Source: Martinezella tropici (lineage in GTDB: Bacteria > Pseudomonadota > Alphaproteobacteria > Rhizobiales > Rhizobiaceae). Taken from it: 64,000 bases of DNA. Below the pieces are notes generated by a model, which made no database searches, was not told the origin of the DNA, and worked only from the letters and a program-made list of their open reading frames with translations. The position numbers and the translations under genes were made by a program. The DNA is taken from the NCBI GenBank assembly GCA_000799755.1, contig JUHI01000020.1, forward strand, positions 62,001 through 126,000. The letters are read 5' to 3'. Positions within the stretch are counted from its first letter, which is position 1. Every line of letters begins with the position of its first letter. Of this stretch, positions 50,509 through 59,402 are shown piece by piece.

Positions 50509-52914
50509 TCAGGCCGCGCCCATCCGCATCTGCCGGGCTGCATCCACATGCACAAGCGCCTCAGCCGCCTCGATGATGGCGTGCGTGTCGATGCCGAAAT
50601 GGGCATAGAGATCGGCGATCGTGCCGGTCTGGCCGAAATGCTCGACGCCGAGCGATACGGTTCTATGGCCATGGACGGAACCGAGCCAGCCGAGCGTTGC
50701 CGGATGCCCGTCGGTCACGGTAATCAGGCTTGCGGTCCGCGAAACCGCAGCCAGCAAGGTTTCCACATGGCTCGACGCGGCGACATGGCCATGCCGGCGC
50801 GCACGCTGCGCCGCTGTCCAGCCGGCATTCAGCCGATCGGCCGAGGTGACCGCGAGCACGGCGATGTCACCATGGGCTTCGGCGAGTTGGCCGGCCGCCA
50901 TCAGTACTTCCGGGGCGACGCAGCCCTGATAGGCGAGAACGATGCGTGTACGGGCAGAGGGCCGACGCAGCCAATAGGCTCCGTCGATCACGCCTTGACG
51001 GAAGGCTGGATCTTCCCGCCGGAGGGCGATCTGCTCCAGCGGCCGGGTGGTCAGGCGGAGATAGATCGACCCGCCTGTCTCGTCGCGCAGCCAGGTTCGC
51101 TCATCATGTCTTGTCTCGCCATCGCGCTGCATATAGTCGAAGGACCAATCCATGATGACGGAGAGTTCGTCGAGGAAGGCCGGCTCGAAGCTTGCAAGAC
51201 CATCCTGGCTCATGCCGATGAGTTGCGATCCGATCGACTGATGCGCACCGCCCTCCGGAGCGAGCGTCACGCCGGACGGCGTGCCGACGATCATGAAACG
51301 GGCATCCTGATAGCAGGCATAGTTCAAGGCATCGAGACCGCGGGCGACGAAGGGATCGTAGACGGTGCCGATCGGCAGCAGTCGCTCTCCGAACAACGAA
51401 TGGGACAGGCCAGCCGCACCGAGCAGCAGGAAGAGGTTCATTTCAGCGATGCCGAGTTCGAGATGCTGGCCGGCCGGCCCGAACTCCCACTTCTGCGTAG
51501 ACGGGACGCGTTCGTCGCGGAACGTATCGGCGAGTTGCTCGCGTGCGAACAAGCCACGGCGATTGACCCATGGCCCGAGATTGGTCGAGACGGTGACATC
51601 GGGCGCGGTCGTGACGATGCGTGCCGAAAGGGCGTCGTCACGCTGGGCAAGGGCGTCGAGGATCTTGCCGAAGCCGGCTTGCGTCGACAGTTCGCGGTCT
51701 TCGAGGAAAATCGGGCCGGAGGAGGGAAGCGCGGCAGATCTGAAGCGTCGTCTGCCCTCGGCAAAGAACGGCACGGTCGCAATGAAGCGGCGCACCTCGT
51801 TTGGCGATCGAATCGCGCCGAAAGTCTCCCATTCTTCGCCTTGGCTGACGCCGATGCGCTTCTGGAAGGCCTCCATCTGCGCCTTGGTCATCAAGCCGGC
51901 ATGGTTGTCCTTGTGCCCGGCAAGCGGCGTACCCCAGCCCTTGATCGTATAGGCCAGGAAGACCGTCGGCCGGTCGTGATCGACGCTCCCGAAGGTGTCG
52001 ATCAGCGTCTCCAGGCAATGGCCGCCGAGGTTGTTCATGAGATCCGAGAGCTGCTCGTCGCCGCGGGCCGCAAGAAGATCGCCAACACCCGGTTCCCCGC
52101 CGATTTCCTCGGCCAGCCGCTTGCGCCAGGCACTGCCGCCCTGGAAGGTCAGCGCGGAATAGAGCTGGTTCGGACACCGGTCAATCCAGTCGCGCAATGC
52201 CTCGCCGCCAGGCTCGCGAAAAGCAGCCTGCTGAAGCGCACCGTATTTCAGCACCTTCACATCCCAGCCGAAGGCAGTGAATATCTTTTCGATGCGCTGC
52301 CACAATCCTTCGCGAATGACGCCGTCAAGGCTCTGCCTGTTATAGTCGATCACCCACCAGGTGTTGCGCAGATCGTGTTTCCAACCCTCTTGCAGGCATT
52401 CGTAGACATTGCCCTCGTCAAGCTCGGCGTCGCCGACCAGCGCGACCATGCGTCCGATCGGACGGGCCTGCGACCACGGTTTTGCGGCGATGTAGTCCTG
52501 AATGATTGACGCAAAGGCGGTGACCGCGACACCAAGCCCGACCGAGCCCGTGGAAAAATCGACGTCGTCTACATCCTTGGTCCGGCTCGGATAAGACTGC
52601 GCCCCGCCGAAGCCACGGAAGTTTTCCAGCTTCTCCCTCGTCTGGTTGCCCATCATATATTGGATGCCGTGGAAGACGGGCGAGGCATGCGGTTTGACGG
52701 CGACGCGGTCTTCAGGCCGCAGGACGTGGAAGTAGAGCGCGGTCATGATTGATGCGAGCGAGGCAGACGAGGCCTGATGGCCACCGACCTTGACCTCTCC
52801 CTTCGAGCGTAGATGGTTGGCATTGTGGATCATCCAGCAGGCATGCCAAAGGACCTGCCGCTCCAGATCCTTCAGATGGGCCAGTGTTGCCGGCGTCGGG
52901 GCCTGCGCACTCAT
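50509..52914 (-). CDS. Homodimeric E1-type ThDP enzyme (transketolase/2-oxo acid dehydrogenase E1, MdeB-like)
   Basis: The product is 801 aa, resembling a homodimeric pyruvate dehydrogenase E1 (AceE) but about 85 residues shorter. The ThDP motif is GDAELDEGNVYECLQEGW followed by the paired Asn in WWVIDYNRQSLDG. The pyrimidine domain includes QHLELGIAEMNLFLLLGAAG. In pseudomonads such an enzyme, MdeB, oxidises 2-ketobutyrate formed from methionine and is controlled by the Lrp-type MdeR. Here an Lrp gene is likewise divergent, but no methionine gamma-lyase gene is adjacent, so the substrate is unproven. E2/E3 genes are not in the window. Confidence 0.85.
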   Translation of the reverse strand: MSAQAPTPATLAHLKDLERQVLWHACWMIHNANHLRSKGEVKVGGHQASSASLASIMTALYFHVLRPEDRVAVKPHASPVFHGIQYMMGNQTREKLENFRGFGGAQSYPSRTKDVDDVDFSTGSVGLGVAVTAFASIIQDYIAAKPWSQARPIGRMVALVGDAELDEGNVYECLQEGWKHDLRNTWWVIDYNRQSLDGVIREGLWQRIEKIFTAFGWDVKVLKYGALQQAAFREPGGEALRDWIDRCPNQLYSALTFQGGSAWRKRLAEEIGGEPGVGDLLAARGDEQLSDLMNNLGGHCLETLIDTFGSVDHDRPTVFLAYTIKGWGTPLAGHKDNHAGLMTKAQMEAFQKRIGVSQGEEWETFGAIRSPNEVRRFIATVPFFAEGRRRFRSAALPSSGPIFLEDRELSTQAGFGKILDALAQRDDALSARIVTTAPDVTVSTNLGPWVNRRGLFAREQLADTFRDERVPSTQKWEFGPAGQHLELGIAEMNLFLLLGAAGLSHSLFGERLLPIGTVYDPFVARGLDALNYACYQDARFMIVGTPSGVTLAPEGGAHQSIGSQLIGMSQDGLASFEPAFLDELSVIMDWSFDYMQRDGETRHDERTWLRDETGGSIYLRLTTRPLEQIALRREDPAFRQGVIDGAYWLRRPSARTRIVLAYQGCVAPEVLMAAGQLAEAHGDIAVLAVTSADRLNAGWTAAQRARRHGHVAASSHVETLLAAVSRTASLITVTDGHPATLGWLGSVHGHRTVSLGVEHFGQTGTIADLYAHFGIDTHAIIEAAEALVHVDAARQMRMGAA

Positions 52915-53043
52915 CGTCGTCTCTCCTCCATATCCTCTTGGCGAAATGCTACACCCGGATCTGAGGTAAAACTGGTCTCAGTTGACCTGAATTTGATGAA
53001 ATGCGAAACGTTCTTTCGAAAATTACCATTTTATCGGTTTGTC

Positions 53044-53538
53044 ATGCCTATTTCCAGACTTCACCTCGATGCAGCCTCCATCAGGATTCTCGATCTCCTG
53101 CAGCAGAATTCCGAAATGAGCATTTCGGATCTTGCCGAAGCGACTGGGCTTTCGGCTTCGCCTTGTTGGCGACGGGTCAACGAACTCAAGGAAAGCGGCC
53201 TCATCAAAGGCGCGGTGGCCCTGGTCGATGCGCAGTCGCTCGGGCTTGCCGTGAATGTCTTCGTGCAGGTCTCCCTGAAGCAGCAGGACCGGGAATCGCT
53301 CGACGTGTTCAATGCCGCCATCAAGACCAAGCCGGAAATCGTCGAGTGCTATCTGATGACGGGCGAGGCCGACTACATGCTACGGGTGGTGGTGGAGGAC
53401 CTGATGAAATTCCAGGCACTGGTGGTGGATTTCCTGACCCGCATTCCTGGGGTCGCCAATATCCGCTCGAGCTTCGCCCTCAGCCAGATCAAATACACGA
53501 CCGCGCTGCCGACCGACCACCTGAAGTCGAGAGGCTGA
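53044..53538 (+). CDS. Lrp/AsnC family regulator
   Basis: The product is 164 aa, starting at ATG 53044. The winged helix-turn-helix occupies the first 60 residues (RILDLLQQNSEMSISDLAEATGLS then CWRRVNELKESGLI). The RAM/AsnC ligand domain covers residues 70-155 with VECYLMTGEADYMLRVVVED. It is divergent from the ThDP E1-type gene, 129 bp away, which parallels mdeR and mdeB. Amino-acid or keto-acid response is inferred from the family. Confidence 0.92.
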   Translation: MPISRLHLDAASIRILDLLQQNSEMSISDLAEATGLSASPCWRRVNELKESGLIKGAVALVDAQSLGLAVNVFVQVSLKQQDRESLDVFNAAIKTKPEIVECYLMTGEADYMLRVVVEDLMKFQALVVDFLTRIPGVANIRSSFALSQIKYTTALPTDHLKSRG

Positions 53539-53563
53539 CGGCGAACCCTGTCGCACACGGCGT

Positions 53564-54181
53564 TCAGCTCAGATTCTTCGCAACCGCGCAATAGACCGGC
53601 TTATCCGTCCACCCGGCAAGCCGGGTGACAGTAAGCGCGATAGCTGGCAGCCGTCCTCGGGCGTCAAGGCGTATGGATGCGCTGTCGCAGCGGACAAGGT
53701 CCAATTGTCCGGCCAGATCCGGTTCGTCCACCCCATCGAAGATGCCGCGGCCGGTCACCTTCAATGCGGCTTCCTTGGCGACCCAAAGGCGATAGCACAT
53801 CTCCAACGCCGTCGCGCTATCGAATGCAGCCAAAGCGGCCGCTTCCTTCGGAGAGAAATGATCGGTAGCAAAGGCGATCGGATCGAGGCCACTGGTATCC
53901 TCGATCTCGATATCAACACCGACCGCGCCATCGGGCGCAAAGGCCGCCAGCAGCAGATCGGCACGATGCGAAAGCGAAACGCCCAACTCGTGATAGGGAG
54001 GACCCAACACCGGTCGGTCGGTTGGCCGGCGACGGATGGAAAGATCGTCACGCTGCGCGGCACGTCTCAGCGCAGCTTCTGCGGCTTCATCTCGCTCATG
54101 GCGTCCGCCCGGTGCCGGGCGGACAAGGATGGCGATCGCATTGGCAACCGTCAGGACGACCTCGGATCGAGCGGCCGTCAT
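53564..54181 (-). CDS. 4'-phosphopantetheinyl transferase (Sfp/AcpT type)
   Basis: The product is 205 aa and transfers phosphopantetheine from CoA to a carrier-protein serine. The signature motifs are Val-Gly-Val-Asp90-Ile-Glu92, then Trp133-Val-Ala-Lys-Glu137-Ala-Ala-Leu-Lys141, which hold the magnesium and CoA. The size is typical of compact Sfp-like enzymes. It lies directly after the Pls-type NRPS gene: from the ATG at 54181 the gap is 8 bp, and an in-frame GTG at 54193 would overlap the NRPS stop as GTGA. Such coupling strongly suggests it activates that NRPS. Confidence 0.93.
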   Translation of the reverse strand: MTAARSEVVLTVANAIAILVRPAPGGRHERDEAAEAALRRAAQRDDLSIRRRPTDRPVLGPPYHELGVSLSHRADLLLAAFAPDGAVGVDIEIEDTSGLDPIAFATDHFSPKEAAALAAFDSATALEMCYRLWVAKEAALKVTGRGIFDGVDEPDLAGQLDLVRCDSASIRLDARGRLPAIALTVTRLAGWTDKPVYCAVAKNLS

Positions 54182-54189
54182 GCCGCTGC

Positions 54190-57100
54190 TCACGCGGCGG
54201 CGGAGGGCAGGGCCTCTTTTTGGACGACCGGAGCGGCTTCCGCTTCGACTTGCACGGCCTGGGCGGGTGCGCCGACCCACGATGTGCCCGCCGGAATGGC
54301 TTCGCCCTTCATGACAAGGGTCAGCAGCCCGATCTCGGCGAAATCACCGACATTGGCTTCGTAGAGCACCGTGCTGCCCGAGCCGACAGATACACCCTTT
54401 CCGATCTTGATGCGGCCGACCTTCATGATGCGGTCCTCGTAGAGATGGGTCTGCGGGCAGGAACCCATGTTGATAACCGCATGGTCGCCGATGCTGGTGC
54501 AATCGAACTCGCAGATGTCGGTGCTGTTGATCCACGTCCCCTGGCCGATCTTGGCGCCGAAGGGGCGGAGCAGCCAGGGCAGGAACGGCGTGCCGCGCAG
54601 ATAGTCGAGCAGCATCTTGCTGGCGAGGCCGCCGTAGAAGACCGCCACAGCCTCCGTGCGCATGGACCACCAGGACCACATCGGCCGGTTCATCGGCTTG
54701 TAGGTGCCGATCAGGGTCCATTTGAATGCGACGGCAACCAGATAGAGGATGCCCGAAGTTGCCAGACCCGCAGCCATCAGCGTCCAGAACAGGCTGCCCC
54801 AGGCGCCGTTGTCGATCTCTCCCGCCATCATGTCGGACATGAAGAGCGCCATGACGATGAGGATGGCTGTTGGCAGCGAGGTATGCATAGCTTCGAATAC
54901 AATGCGCACAAGGCGCATGCGCAGAGGCGGTGCATAGGTGGCGCTCGCAGCTGCCTGCAATCTTTCGCGTGTCGGCAACTGGAACGCCGGGCTGCCGCAC
55001 CACGTTTCGCCTGCCTTGACATGCATGGAATCGGGCAGGCGCGTCTTGATGCCGACGAGTGAATCGCTCTCGATCACGGCACCCTGCGAAATCACGGAGG
55101 AATTGCCGAAGAAGCAGCGATCCCCGGTCTTCAGGCGCTTGAGCACCATCCAGCCGTTCTGGATTTCTTCGTCGCCGAAAATCGTCTCGTCGCCGATGAA
55201 ATTGTCACGGCCCATTTCGATGAGGTCGTAACGGCCGGCGAAATTGGCCGAAATCTCCGTGCCCTTGCCGATCTTGGCGCCCATCAGGCGGTACCAGTTG
55301 CGCATGAAGACGGTGGCATACAGCGAGTTCAAGGTTTCCAGCATGGCCTCGGTCGTCAGGCCGACGACCCACTTGCGGAAATAGAGGTTACCGAAGATGG
55401 AGTAGCGACCCGGTACCACACGGGGCAGCAGCACCCATCTAAGCGCGACGACCACAGCCATCGACACGACGATCAACAGGAAGGCGGCCGGCCAGGAAAG
55501 TGCTGCGATCATTCCCCAGGACAGCGCTTCGTCGGTGCCGGGCGCGTAAATCTGCTGCACTGCGGTGAAGAGGTAAAAGGCCGGGAAGATCGGCAAAAGG
55601 CCGACGACGAGGCTGAGATTATAGGCGACGAAATAGGCGGCGAACTGGAAGATGCGGCCGACGGTTCCAAGCTCCGGATGCGCGGGCATGACCTCGTGTT
55701 CCGCATGGCCCGTCTGGCGAGCGGGCGAGCCATCCCAGCACGTGTGAGCCTCGACATGGGTGCCTGCGGCAAGGGCCGTCAGATCGCCGATGATCGCGCC
55801 GTCGCCGATCGTGACATTGTGGCCGATGACGGTGCCATTGCCGATCTGTACGCCTTCGCCGATATCGATCGTGCCGACATGGATCTGATTGCCGATGACC
55901 TCGACATTGGCGAGTTTCACCTTGACACCCAGGCTGGATCTTGCGCCGACACGGACCAGGTCGATCGCACCTTCCTCGAATTCGTCGATCATCGCATCCT
56001 TGCCGACCTTGGCGCCGAGCGCGCGCATGTAGACGCGGATGAGCGGCGACCCCTTAAGGAATTTCGGCGCGGTGAGCTGAACGATGCGCTGCATCAGCCA
56101 GATGCGGAAATAATATGTGCCCCACAGCGGATAGACGCCGGGCCGTGTGCGGCCGATGACCAGCCATTTGAGGGCGACGACAACGAGCTTCTCGCCGAGA
56201 TTGAGGGCGAGATAGACGCCGCCGAGAATGAGTATCTCATTCCAGACCGACGCGCCGTCATCGATCAGCAGGATCGAGGCGAGCAGCAGGCCGATCCATT
56301 GCAACGTCGCGAGCGCGACGATGAAAGGCAGCACCACGGCCTGGGCCAGGCCGCAGAAGAAGCGCCGGCGCCACGGAACAGGTTCGAAATTCTTGCGCTC
56401 CGGCGCGGAAGTGCGCTCCGTGCGCTGCTCCAGGATTGCCGCAATGCCACGCAACGTGCGGCCTGCATAGACGTCGCGCAGGGCGATGCCCGCAAGCAGC
56501 GGGATCTTGCGGACTTCGGAAACAAACCGTGCCGCCAGCATGGAGTGACCGCCGAGTTCGGTGAAGAAGTCAGCTTCGAAATTGATCGAACGCAGGCGAA
56601 GGGCCTCGGTTGCCGCCTTGAGCAGCTGCGCTTCTGTCCAGGTGCGCGGCGCTTCCTGGGCTTGTGTCGATTGATCCGCCACCAGCGGGATTGCGGCAAG
56701 CGTCTTGCGATCGATCTTGCCCGAGGGGAGACGCGGCAGCGACACATGGCTATGCCAAGCGGCAGGCACCATATAGGGCGGCAGCTTGGCCGCCAACACG
56801 GCACGGGCCTTGTCCCGATCGAAGCTGTTGCCCGTTGTGACGACATGGGCGACGAGCATCTCTTCGCCATCCGGCGGCCGATGCACCACCACGGAGGCGG
56901 CCTTCACATCCGCAAGCTCGCCGACGACAGTCTCAATCTCGCCGAGTTCGATGCGGTAGCCGCGGATCTTGACCTGGTCGTCGATACGACCGAGGAAATG
57001 CAGCTGGCCCTCTTCGTCCATTAGCACGGCGTCGCCGCTGCGATAGAGTACCGGATCGTCATGGGCCGCGAAGCGGTTGGCGATAAACTTGTCCGCCGTC

Positions 57101-58233
57101 AGCTGAGGCAGATTTCTGTAGCCGGCGGCAACGCCCGGTCCGCCGATCAGCAACTCGCCCGTGTCGCCGCGCGCGACGAGCTGAAGATTTTCGTCGACGA
57201 CATAAGCCGTCGTGTTGGCAATCGGGCAGCCGATCGTAATTGGCCTCGAAGGGTCGAGTTCGGCATAGGTCGCAACCACCGTCGTCTCGGTGGGACCATA
57301 GGTGTTGATCAGGTGCCGGCCCGGCTTGGAGAAGCGGCTGACGATCGCGGGCGGGCAGGCTTCGCCGCCGACGATGATGACGCGCAGGCTTTCGACGTCG
57401 CGCTCGAGCATGGTGAGCAGGGTCGGCACGGTGTCGATGACCGTGATCTTTTCTGCTTCCAGCACATCGGCGAGCCTGTCGAGCTCGGCCATGACGGCAG
57501 ACGTCGCTACCTTCAGCGTCGCGCCGACCAGATAGGGAACGAATATCTCTTCGAGCGAAAGATCGAAGGCAACCGAGGCCTGCTGAAGAACGACGTCCGA
57601 TTCGACCATGCCAAGAACGTCGTTACCTGCCCGCAGATAATGGCAGATGTTCCGATGCGTGATGACAATGCCCTTCGGCTTGCCCGTGGAGCCGGAGGTG
57701 TAGATGGCATAGGCGGGATCGTCGCAGGTGGCGGCGCGCGGCGCAACGCCATTGCCATCTTCTGCAAGCAGCGTCTTGAGAATGAGCGTCTGGCCGTCGA
57801 AAGCAGGTGCAAGCGCGGCCTTCTCGTCATGCGTCAGCAGCCATTTGGCGCCGCAATCGGCAAGGCTGATGGCAACGCGGTCAGAAGGGGCGGCGGCATC
57901 GAAGGGGATGTAGGCGGCACCTGCCTTGAGGATCGCAAGAAGCGCGACATGAAGTTCGAGCGAACGCTGGAACCACAGGCCGACGAAATCGCCCGGGCCA
58001 ATACCGCGGCGGGTAAGCGCCTGCGCAGCCTCGTCAGACAACCGGTCGAGTTCGGCGTAGCTCATCGCCTCCGCCGTTCCGATCAGGGTCAACGCCGTCT
58101 TCTCGGGGCAGCGAGCAGCTGTCGCCTTGAATATGTCCACGAGGGTTTCATTGCGGACAAACTCAGGCCGAACGCCGCCTGAGAAAACCGAGAGGCTGGC
58201 ATTTGGGGTAATCGACGAAATCTGGATAGTCAT
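54190..58233 (-). CDS. Membrane-embedded single-module NRPS, Pls/PosA family
   Basis: The product is 1347 aa from ATG 58233 (AGAAG upstream; a longer frame lacks family features). Adenylation domain: about 30-515, with YTSGSTGKPKG (178-188), NTYGPTETT (310-318), YRSGD (397-401) and catalytic Lys506. Carrier domain: about 530-605, LGGHS with phosphopantetheine Ser564. The C-terminal 730 residues consist of three similar units, each a pair of TM segments (about 628-696, 862-935, 1110-1175) followed by a hexapeptide left-handed beta-helix (about 735-840, 983-1085, 1225-1325). This is the architecture of Pls, the epsilon-poly-lysine synthetase, whose C-terminal tandem domains replace condensation and thioesterase domains and make homopolymers. 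By hand alignment the substrate pocket reads D-L-E-D-I-G-T-V-V-K, with acidic Glu228 and Asp267, suggesting a basic amino acid. Product unknown. Confidence 0.9.
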   Translation of the reverse strand: MTIQISSITPNASLSVFSGGVRPEFVRNETLVDIFKATAARCPEKTALTLIGTAEAMSYAELDRLSDEAAQALTRRGIGPGDFVGLWFQRSLELHVALLAILKAGAAYIPFDAAAPSDRVAISLADCGAKWLLTHDEKAALAPAFDGQTLILKTLLAEDGNGVAPRAATCDDPAYAIYTSGSTGKPKGIVITHRNICHYLRAGNDVLGMVESDVVLQQASVAFDLSLEEIFVPYLVGATLKVATSAVMAELDRLADVLEAEKITVIDTVPTLLTMLERDVESLRVIIVGGEACPPAIVSRFSKPGRHLINTYGPTETTVVATYAELDPSRPITIGCPIANTTAYVVDENLQLVARGDTGELLIGGPGVAAGYRNLPQLTADKFIANRFAAHDDPVLYRSGDAVLMDEEGQLHFLGRIDDQVKIRGYRIELGEIETVVGELADVKAASVVVHRPPDGEEMLVAHVVTTGNSFDRDKARAVLAAKLPPYMVPAAWHSHVSLPRLPSGKIDRKTLAAIPLVADQSTQAQEAPRTWTEAQLLKAATEALRLRSINFEADFFTELGGHSMLAARFVSEVRKIPLLAGIALRDVYAGRTLRGIAAILEQRTERTSAPERKNFEPVPWRRRFFCGLAQAVVLPFIVALATLQWIGLLLASILLIDDGASVWNEILILGGVYLALNLGEKLVVVALKWLVIGRTRPGVYPLWGTYYFRIWLMQRIVQLTAPKFLKGSPLIRVYMRALGAKVGKDAMIDEFEEGAIDLVRVGARSSLGVKVKLANVEVIGNQIHVGTIDIGEGVQIGNGTVIGHNVTIGDGAIIGDLTALAAGTHVEAHTCWDGSPARQTGHAEHEVMPAHPELGTVGRIFQFAAYFVAYNLSLVVGLLPIFPAFYLFTAVQQIYAPGTDEALSWGMIAALSWPAAFLLIVVSMAVVVALRWVLLPRVVPGRYSIFGNLYFRKWVVGLTTEAMLETLNSLYATVFMRNWYRLMGAKIGKGTEISANFAGRYDLIEMGRDNFIGDETIFGDEEIQNGWMVLKRLKTGDRCFFGNSSVISQGAVIESDSLVGIKTRLPDSMHVKAGETWCGSPAFQLPTRERLQAAASATYAPPLRMRLVRIVFEAMHTSLPTAILIVMALFMSDMMAGEIDNGAWGSLFWTLMAAGLATSGILYLVAVAFKWTLIGTYKPMNRPMWSWWSMRTEAVAVFYGGLASKMLLDYLRGTPFLPWLLRPFGAKIGQGTWINSTDICEFDCTSIGDHAVINMGSCPQTHLYEDRIMKVGRIKIGKGVSVGSGSTVLYEANVGDFAEIGLLTLVMKGEAIPAGTSWVGAPAQAVQVEAEAAPVVQKEALPSAAA

Positions 58234-58410
58234 GATAACTTCTGCGGAACGAAACTCGGCACAATCAGCGTGCCATCTGTCAACGCTTATACACCTTTTA
58301 ATTTGCAGCTCTCTTACGGGCATTGTCAGGGAATTGTAATGTTGTGAAAGCTATGTTGCATTGGCGTGGGACACGGCCTGCGTGCAATCTCGAAAGAAGG
58401 ATTTATATCG
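58234..58410. promoter_or_regulatory. Divergent promoter region of the NRPS and the PepSY/two-component operon
   Basis: These 177 bp separate two divergent units, so a regulator bound here could control both. An AT-rich stretch (58285-58310) lies near the middle. A direct repeat ATGTTG at 58339 and 58353 (14-bp spacing) is visible but its spacing is not the 11 bp typical of PhoP-type boxes. Confidence 0.4.
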
Positions 58411-58728
58411 TTGCGCATATTCGGGCGAAGAGCCGGCTGGCCCCGCCGGTTGTCCGTTCTCTTGGTGGCGGCTTTGCTAAGCGCGCCAGGCGTGGAGGCA
58501 TCAACTCGCTCGCACAGCAATATCCTGATCGAGGATGCCGGCAGCTTGCGGCCACTGCGGGAAATCTATGCTGTCGTCGCACGCGAAATGCCTGGAAGGG
58601 TGCTGCGAATCAAGCGGGTTCGCCGGGCAGGGCGCCAGGCCTATGCCGTGCGCGTATTGAAGCCGGACGGTAAACGTGGTGACATAGTGCTCGACGGTGC
58701 AACACTCGCCGTGATCGAGAGACGCTGA
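58411..58728 (+). CDS. Small exported PepSY-like protein
   Basis: The product is 105 aa from a TTG at 58411, which has AAGGA at a suitable distance; a GTG at 58366 is an alternative. A signal peptide (basic start, RRLSVLLVAALLSAPGVEA) is followed by a 65-residue PepSY-like domain: helix REIYAVVAREMPGRVLRI and a three-strand end AYAVRVLKPDGKRGDIVLDG. It begins a three-gene unit with a response regulator 2 bp later. FeuN, which restrains the sensor FeuQ in Sinorhizobium, occupies the same position, so a periplasmic modulator of the downstream kinase is a reasonable inference. Confidence 0.75.
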   Translation: MRIFGRRAGWPRRLSVLLVAALLSAPGVEASTRSHSNILIEDAGSLRPLREIYAVVAREMPGRVLRIKRVRRAGRQAYAVRVLKPDGKRGDIVLDGATLAVIERR

Positions 58729-58730
58729 GA

Positions 58731-59402
58731 ATGCGCATTCTTATTGCTGAGGACGAGCCCAGTATTGTGGCGGACATGCGCCGTTGCCTGGAGGATCAGC
58801 ATTATGTTGTCTCGACCGTGAGCAACGGCGAGGAAGCTTGGTATCGCGGCGATATCGAGCATTTCGATCTTGTCATCCTGGATCTGGGGCTTCCGAAGCT
58901 GGATGGCCTGACGGTGTTGCGACGCTGGCGTGCCGAGCGTCGCGGTATGCCGGTCATCATATTGACCGCGCGTGACGGCTGGCGCGACAAGGTCGACGGC
59001 ATGGATGCCGGCGCCGATGACTATCTGACCAAACCCTTCCGCATGGAGGAGCTTCTGGCGCGTGTACGTGCCCTGATGCGCCGTGCCGCCGGGCAGTCCT
59101 CGCCGATCCTCTCGAACGGCGTGCTGGAGCTCGACACGCGCCAGCGTACGGTTTCGTTTCGCGGGCAACCGGTGCAGGTGACGGCGCTGGAATATCGGCT
59201 TCTTGCCTATCTCATGCACAATGCCGGCACCGTGCTTTCCCGGACACAGATCGCCGACAGCATCTACGACGAAGAGACGGAGCTTCTGTCGAACGCGCTT
59301 GAGGTCGTCGTCGCACGCCTCAGGCGCAAGTTCGATGGCACGGTCATCGAGACGCGGCGTGGCCAGGGTTATATCATCCCGCGTGAGGCGCCGCCGTCAT
59401 GA
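58731..59402 (+). CDS. OmpR-family response regulator
   Basis: The product is 223 aa. The receiver domain has the acidic pocket Glu7-Asp8, phosphoacceptor Asp51, Thr79 and Lys101. The winged-helix DNA-binding domain covers about 125-220 (LEYRLLAYLMHNAGTVLSRTQI, then NALEVVVARLRRKF). It is closest in style to FeuP/PhoP of rhizobia. Its stop overlaps the kinase start by 4 bp. Confidence 0.95.
   Translation: MRILIAEDEPSIVADMRRCLEDQHYVVSTVSNGEEAWYRGDIEHFDLVILDLGLPKLDGLTVLRRWRAERRGMPVIILTARDGWRDKVDGMDAGADDYLTKPFRMEELLARVRALMRRAAGQSSPILSNGVLELDTRQRTVSFRGQPVQVTALEYRLLAYLMHNAGTVLSRTQIADSIYDEETELLSNALEVVVARLRRKFDGTVIETRRGQGYIIPREAPPS

Noticed and set aside
50548..52509. 653-codon plus-strand frame opposite the ThDP enzyme gene
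   Set aside because: Antisense shadow; the opposite strand encodes a full conserved enzyme.
58339..58358. ATGTTG direct repeat as a PhoP/FeuP box
   Set aside because: Spacing is 14 bp, not the usual 11, and the words are too short to be significant.
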